The notes under the pieces were generated by a model. The model saw only the letters and a list, made by a program, of their open reading frames with translations, made no database searches and was not told the DNA's origin. A stretch of DNA of 7,456 bases from Rhodobiaceae bacterium (GTDB lineage: Bacteria; Pseudomonadota; Alphaproteobacteria; Parvibaculales; Parvibaculaceae), in assembly GCA_002746275.1 (NCBI GenBank), contig NVWR01000002.1, forward strand, positions 148,433 through 155,888. Reading direction: 5' to 3'. A program made the position numbers and the translations under genes. Below are positions 5,907 through 7,456 of this stretch, in pieces (the first letter of the stretch is position 1; every line of letters starts with the position of its first letter).

Positions 5907-7456
5907 ATGAGACCGGTGGTTCCGTGGAGCGTTAAGGGTATTGAACCCCAAGCCCGGGAAACGGCCAAGCAGGCCGCCCGCAGAGCAGGCATGACTCTTG
6001 GTGCCTGGCTTAACCACGTCATTTTGGACCAAGGCGCAGACGACGCTACGTCAACCAGCGCTTCTAATGCGAATTTAGGCGGATTTGAAGGGGCTGCAGG
6101 TCAGCCTCTCCCAAACGGGCCGTCACAGGCATACGGACAGCCCGCTGCTTACGGTGCCCCCCAAATACAGCCTCCGATTGATCTATCTCCGGTTACCGAT
6201 GCCGTGCGCGATCTTGTGCGACGCATTGATGCCAACGAACGCAGCCTCGAAGGGTCGCTGGAAGCATTGGCCAACCGGGTGGAAACGTCCGAACAGCTCT
6301 TCGCGTCGGGTGCGCAGCCTGCAGATGCACAGCTTGAACGCAAAATGCAGCAACTGAATGAGCGGCTGGAAGCAAGCGAGCGAGACCGTCTTCCCTTTGG
6401 GCGTCGGCCAGATGACAGAATTGCCTTTCAGGGTGTTGAAAAGACCTTGAACGCCGTGGTTGATCACCTGGAAACAGCCGACAATCAAAGCGAACAGAAG
6501 TTCCACGAAATTCGTCAATTACTGTCCGAGATATCAGAACGTGTTGATAGTTCTGATGCGGCCACCCGTGCTCAGCAAGAGCAGGCCAAAACCGACGCCT
6601 TTGGCAACACGTTGCAGAACCTTTCTGAGCGCATGGCGGAGATGGAGCAATCCGTTCATTCCGTCGCTGCGGGGGCCGACCAAAGCCGCCGTCAGGCCGT
6701 TGAAGAAGCTGTACAAGCGGTATCTTCCAAACTTGATTCAGACCAGCAACGCTCGCGGGTCGCCGACCTGCAAAATACCATTGAGACCCTTGCCACTCGT
6801 ATTGAAAATACCGAGACACAAAGTGCTCACTCCATTAAGGCGCTGGAAGACAGTTTTTCAGGGTTCATTACGCGGCTTGAAAAAAGCCAGGTAAGTGCTG
6901 CAGATATTCTACCTCAAGTTATGTCCCAGTTGGACGGACGGCTTGATGAAGTTGTTTCTCGTGTCACTGACAGTGAAACACGCGCGCTTGAAACTGCCAG
7001 CTCTGTTGAGCAGGCGCTTTCTACTCTTGCACAGAGCGTTTCGACGGCGGAAACTCGCAACGCGGGGGCGCGGGAAACGGTTCAGTCCATGGTCGCTCAG
7101 GTCAACGAGCGCATGGAACGTCTTGAAGCAGGCTCGGGCCTACCTCTTTCACCCACTATTGCCGTGGGTGCAGGACTTGCCGGCATGGCACCGCCTCCGG
7201 TTTCAAGTGCCCCGCCACCACCTCCCGGACCTCTGGATGGTCCAGCGGACGGTCTCGACGCGATGCTTCGGGCACCGGAGCCGACAGCTCCTCCGGCACC
7301 GGCCTCTCCTTTAGACGCTCCCTCTCTTGGTGACCTGCCGCCACCGCCGCCCGCTGCTGCGCCAGGTTCCCCTCCTCTTGCCTCTTCACCGGATGCCGCA
7401 CCGATGGCGCCTCCGGTATTGAATGAGAAAAAAGCTGCGCGGGACTTTATTGCGGC
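5907..7456 (+). CDS. PodJ-like polar/cell-envelope coiled-coil protein, N-terminal 516 residues (runs off window)
   Basis: The frame opens at ATG 5907 and has no stop to the window end. Residues 6-39 hold the block PWSVKGIEP, RETAKQAARRAGMTLGAWL and NHVI, typical of the N-terminus of large alphaproteobacterial proteins annotated as PodJ-like localisation factors, which elsewhere carry a membrane helix, Sel1 repeats and often a peptidoglycan-binding domain in the C-terminal half. Next come a Gly/Ala/Gln/Pro-rich linker (40-91), a long cytoplasmic coiled coil (about 92-408) rich in Glu, Gln, Ser and Leu, a Pro-rich tract (409-505) with APPPP and PPPPP runs, and NEKKAARDFIA (506-516), the start of the DFIAAARRAAQ-type block that usually precedes the membrane helix. 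The predicted role is organising the cell pole or division/envelope machinery. No good ribosome-binding site precedes ATG 5907, but the conserved block so close to it fixes the start. Whether it is true PodJ cannot be decided without the C-terminal half. Confidence 0.85.
   Translation, partial: MRPVVPWSVKGIEPQARETAKQAARRAGMTLGAWLNHVILDQGADDATSTSASNANLGGFEGAAGQPLPNGPSQAYGQPAAYGAPQIQPPIDLSPVTDAVRDLVRRIDANERSLEGSLEALANRVETSEQLFASGAQPADAQLERKMQQLNERLEASERDRLPFGRRPDDRIAFQGVEKTLNAVVDHLETADNQSEQKFHEIRQLLSEISERVDSSDAATRAQQEQAKTDAFGNTLQNLSERMAEMEQSVHSVAAGADQSRRQAVEEAVQAVSSKLDSDQQRSRVADLQNTIETLATRIENTETQSAHSIKALEDSFSGFITRLEKSQVSAADILPQVMSQLDGRLDEVVSRVTDSETRALETASSVEQALSTLAQSVSTAETRNAGARETVQSMVAQVNERMERLEAGSGLPLSPTIAVGAGLAGMAPPPVSSAPPPPPGPLDGPADGLDAMLRAPEPTAPPAPASPLDAPSLGDLPPPPPAAAPGSPPLASSPDAAPMAPPVLNEKKAARDFIA
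6222..7127 (+). repeat. Degenerate repeat in the coiled coil: about 12 copies of R-h-E-x-S-E
   Basis: In the encoded protein a short motif recurs: R106 IDANE, R124 VETSE, R153 LEASE, H187 LETAD, R212 VDSSD, R242 MAEME, K275 LDSDQ, R298 IENTE, R323 LEKSQ, R352 VTDSE, S377 VSTAE, R402 MERLE. Spacings are 18, 29, 34, 25, 30, 33, 23, 25, 29, 25 and 25 residues, so most copies are roughly four heptads apart. The DNA itself is not repetitive, so the pattern is ancient or selected at protein level. Confidence 0.55.

Noticed and set aside
6193..6819. Minus-strand open frame (208 codons) inside the PodJ-like gene
   Set aside because: The plus-strand frame is uninterrupted for 516 codons and carries conserved family blocks; the opposite frame has none.
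7201..7420. Proline-rich, C-rich tract as a possible low-complexity DNA repeat
   Set aside because: It is explained by the Pro/Ala-rich linker of the PodJ-like protein, in frame and with varied codons.

Overview
The window looks like ordinary chromosomal DNA from an alphaproteobacterium, probably Hyphomicrobiales-like. The base composition is moderately GC-rich. Three things point there: a PodJ-like polar/cell-envelope protein with the characteristic N-terminal WSVKGIEP...RRAGMTLGAWL block and a DFIA block at the window edge; a LiuR-like MerR regulator next to an acyl-CoA dehydrogenase; and a short exported protein of a type common in that class. I see no phage, IS element, CRISPR array, tRNA or rRNA.

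Left part (1-3153, all minus strand). Reading in the direction of transcription, there is a four-cavity-helix PACE-type efflux transporter (3081-2614), a possible 29-residue membrane mini-protein immediately after it (2611-2522), a 392-residue alpha/beta hydrolase (2371-1193), a second, unrelated 309-residue alpha/beta hydrolase 7 nt downstream (1185-256), and the N-terminus of an exported protein leaving the window (159-1). The two hydrolases are almost certainly cotranscribed.

Middle part (3154-5104). A MerR-family regulator of the LiuR type (4976-4521) precedes an acyl-CoA dehydrogenase of the LCAD/IVD active-site type (4378-3221) on the minus strand. The unit ends in a strong intrinsic terminator (3190-3154). 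The regulator's presumptive promoter carries a 16-bp palindrome, TTGACG-CTTA-CGTCAA, in the spacer between -35 and -10. This is the arrangement expected of MerR-type control, so the regulator probably controls itself and the dehydrogenase in response to an acyl-CoA-type signal from branched-chain amino acid or fatty acid breakdown.

Right part (5105-7456, plus strand). A lipoprotein with a CAP/SCP domain (5156-5707) is divergent from the regulator. It is followed by a 199-nt gap with a perfect 9-bp inverted repeat, then the first 516 codons of a PodJ-like coiled-coil protein (5907 to the window end). Its coiled-coil part contains about twelve copies of a short degenerate R-h-E-x-S-E motif spaced mostly 25-34 residues apart.

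Nothing here amounts to a clearly new biological system. The best leads are the operator/promoter geometry, the mini-ORF behind the PACE gene, and the internal periodicity of the PodJ-like protein.
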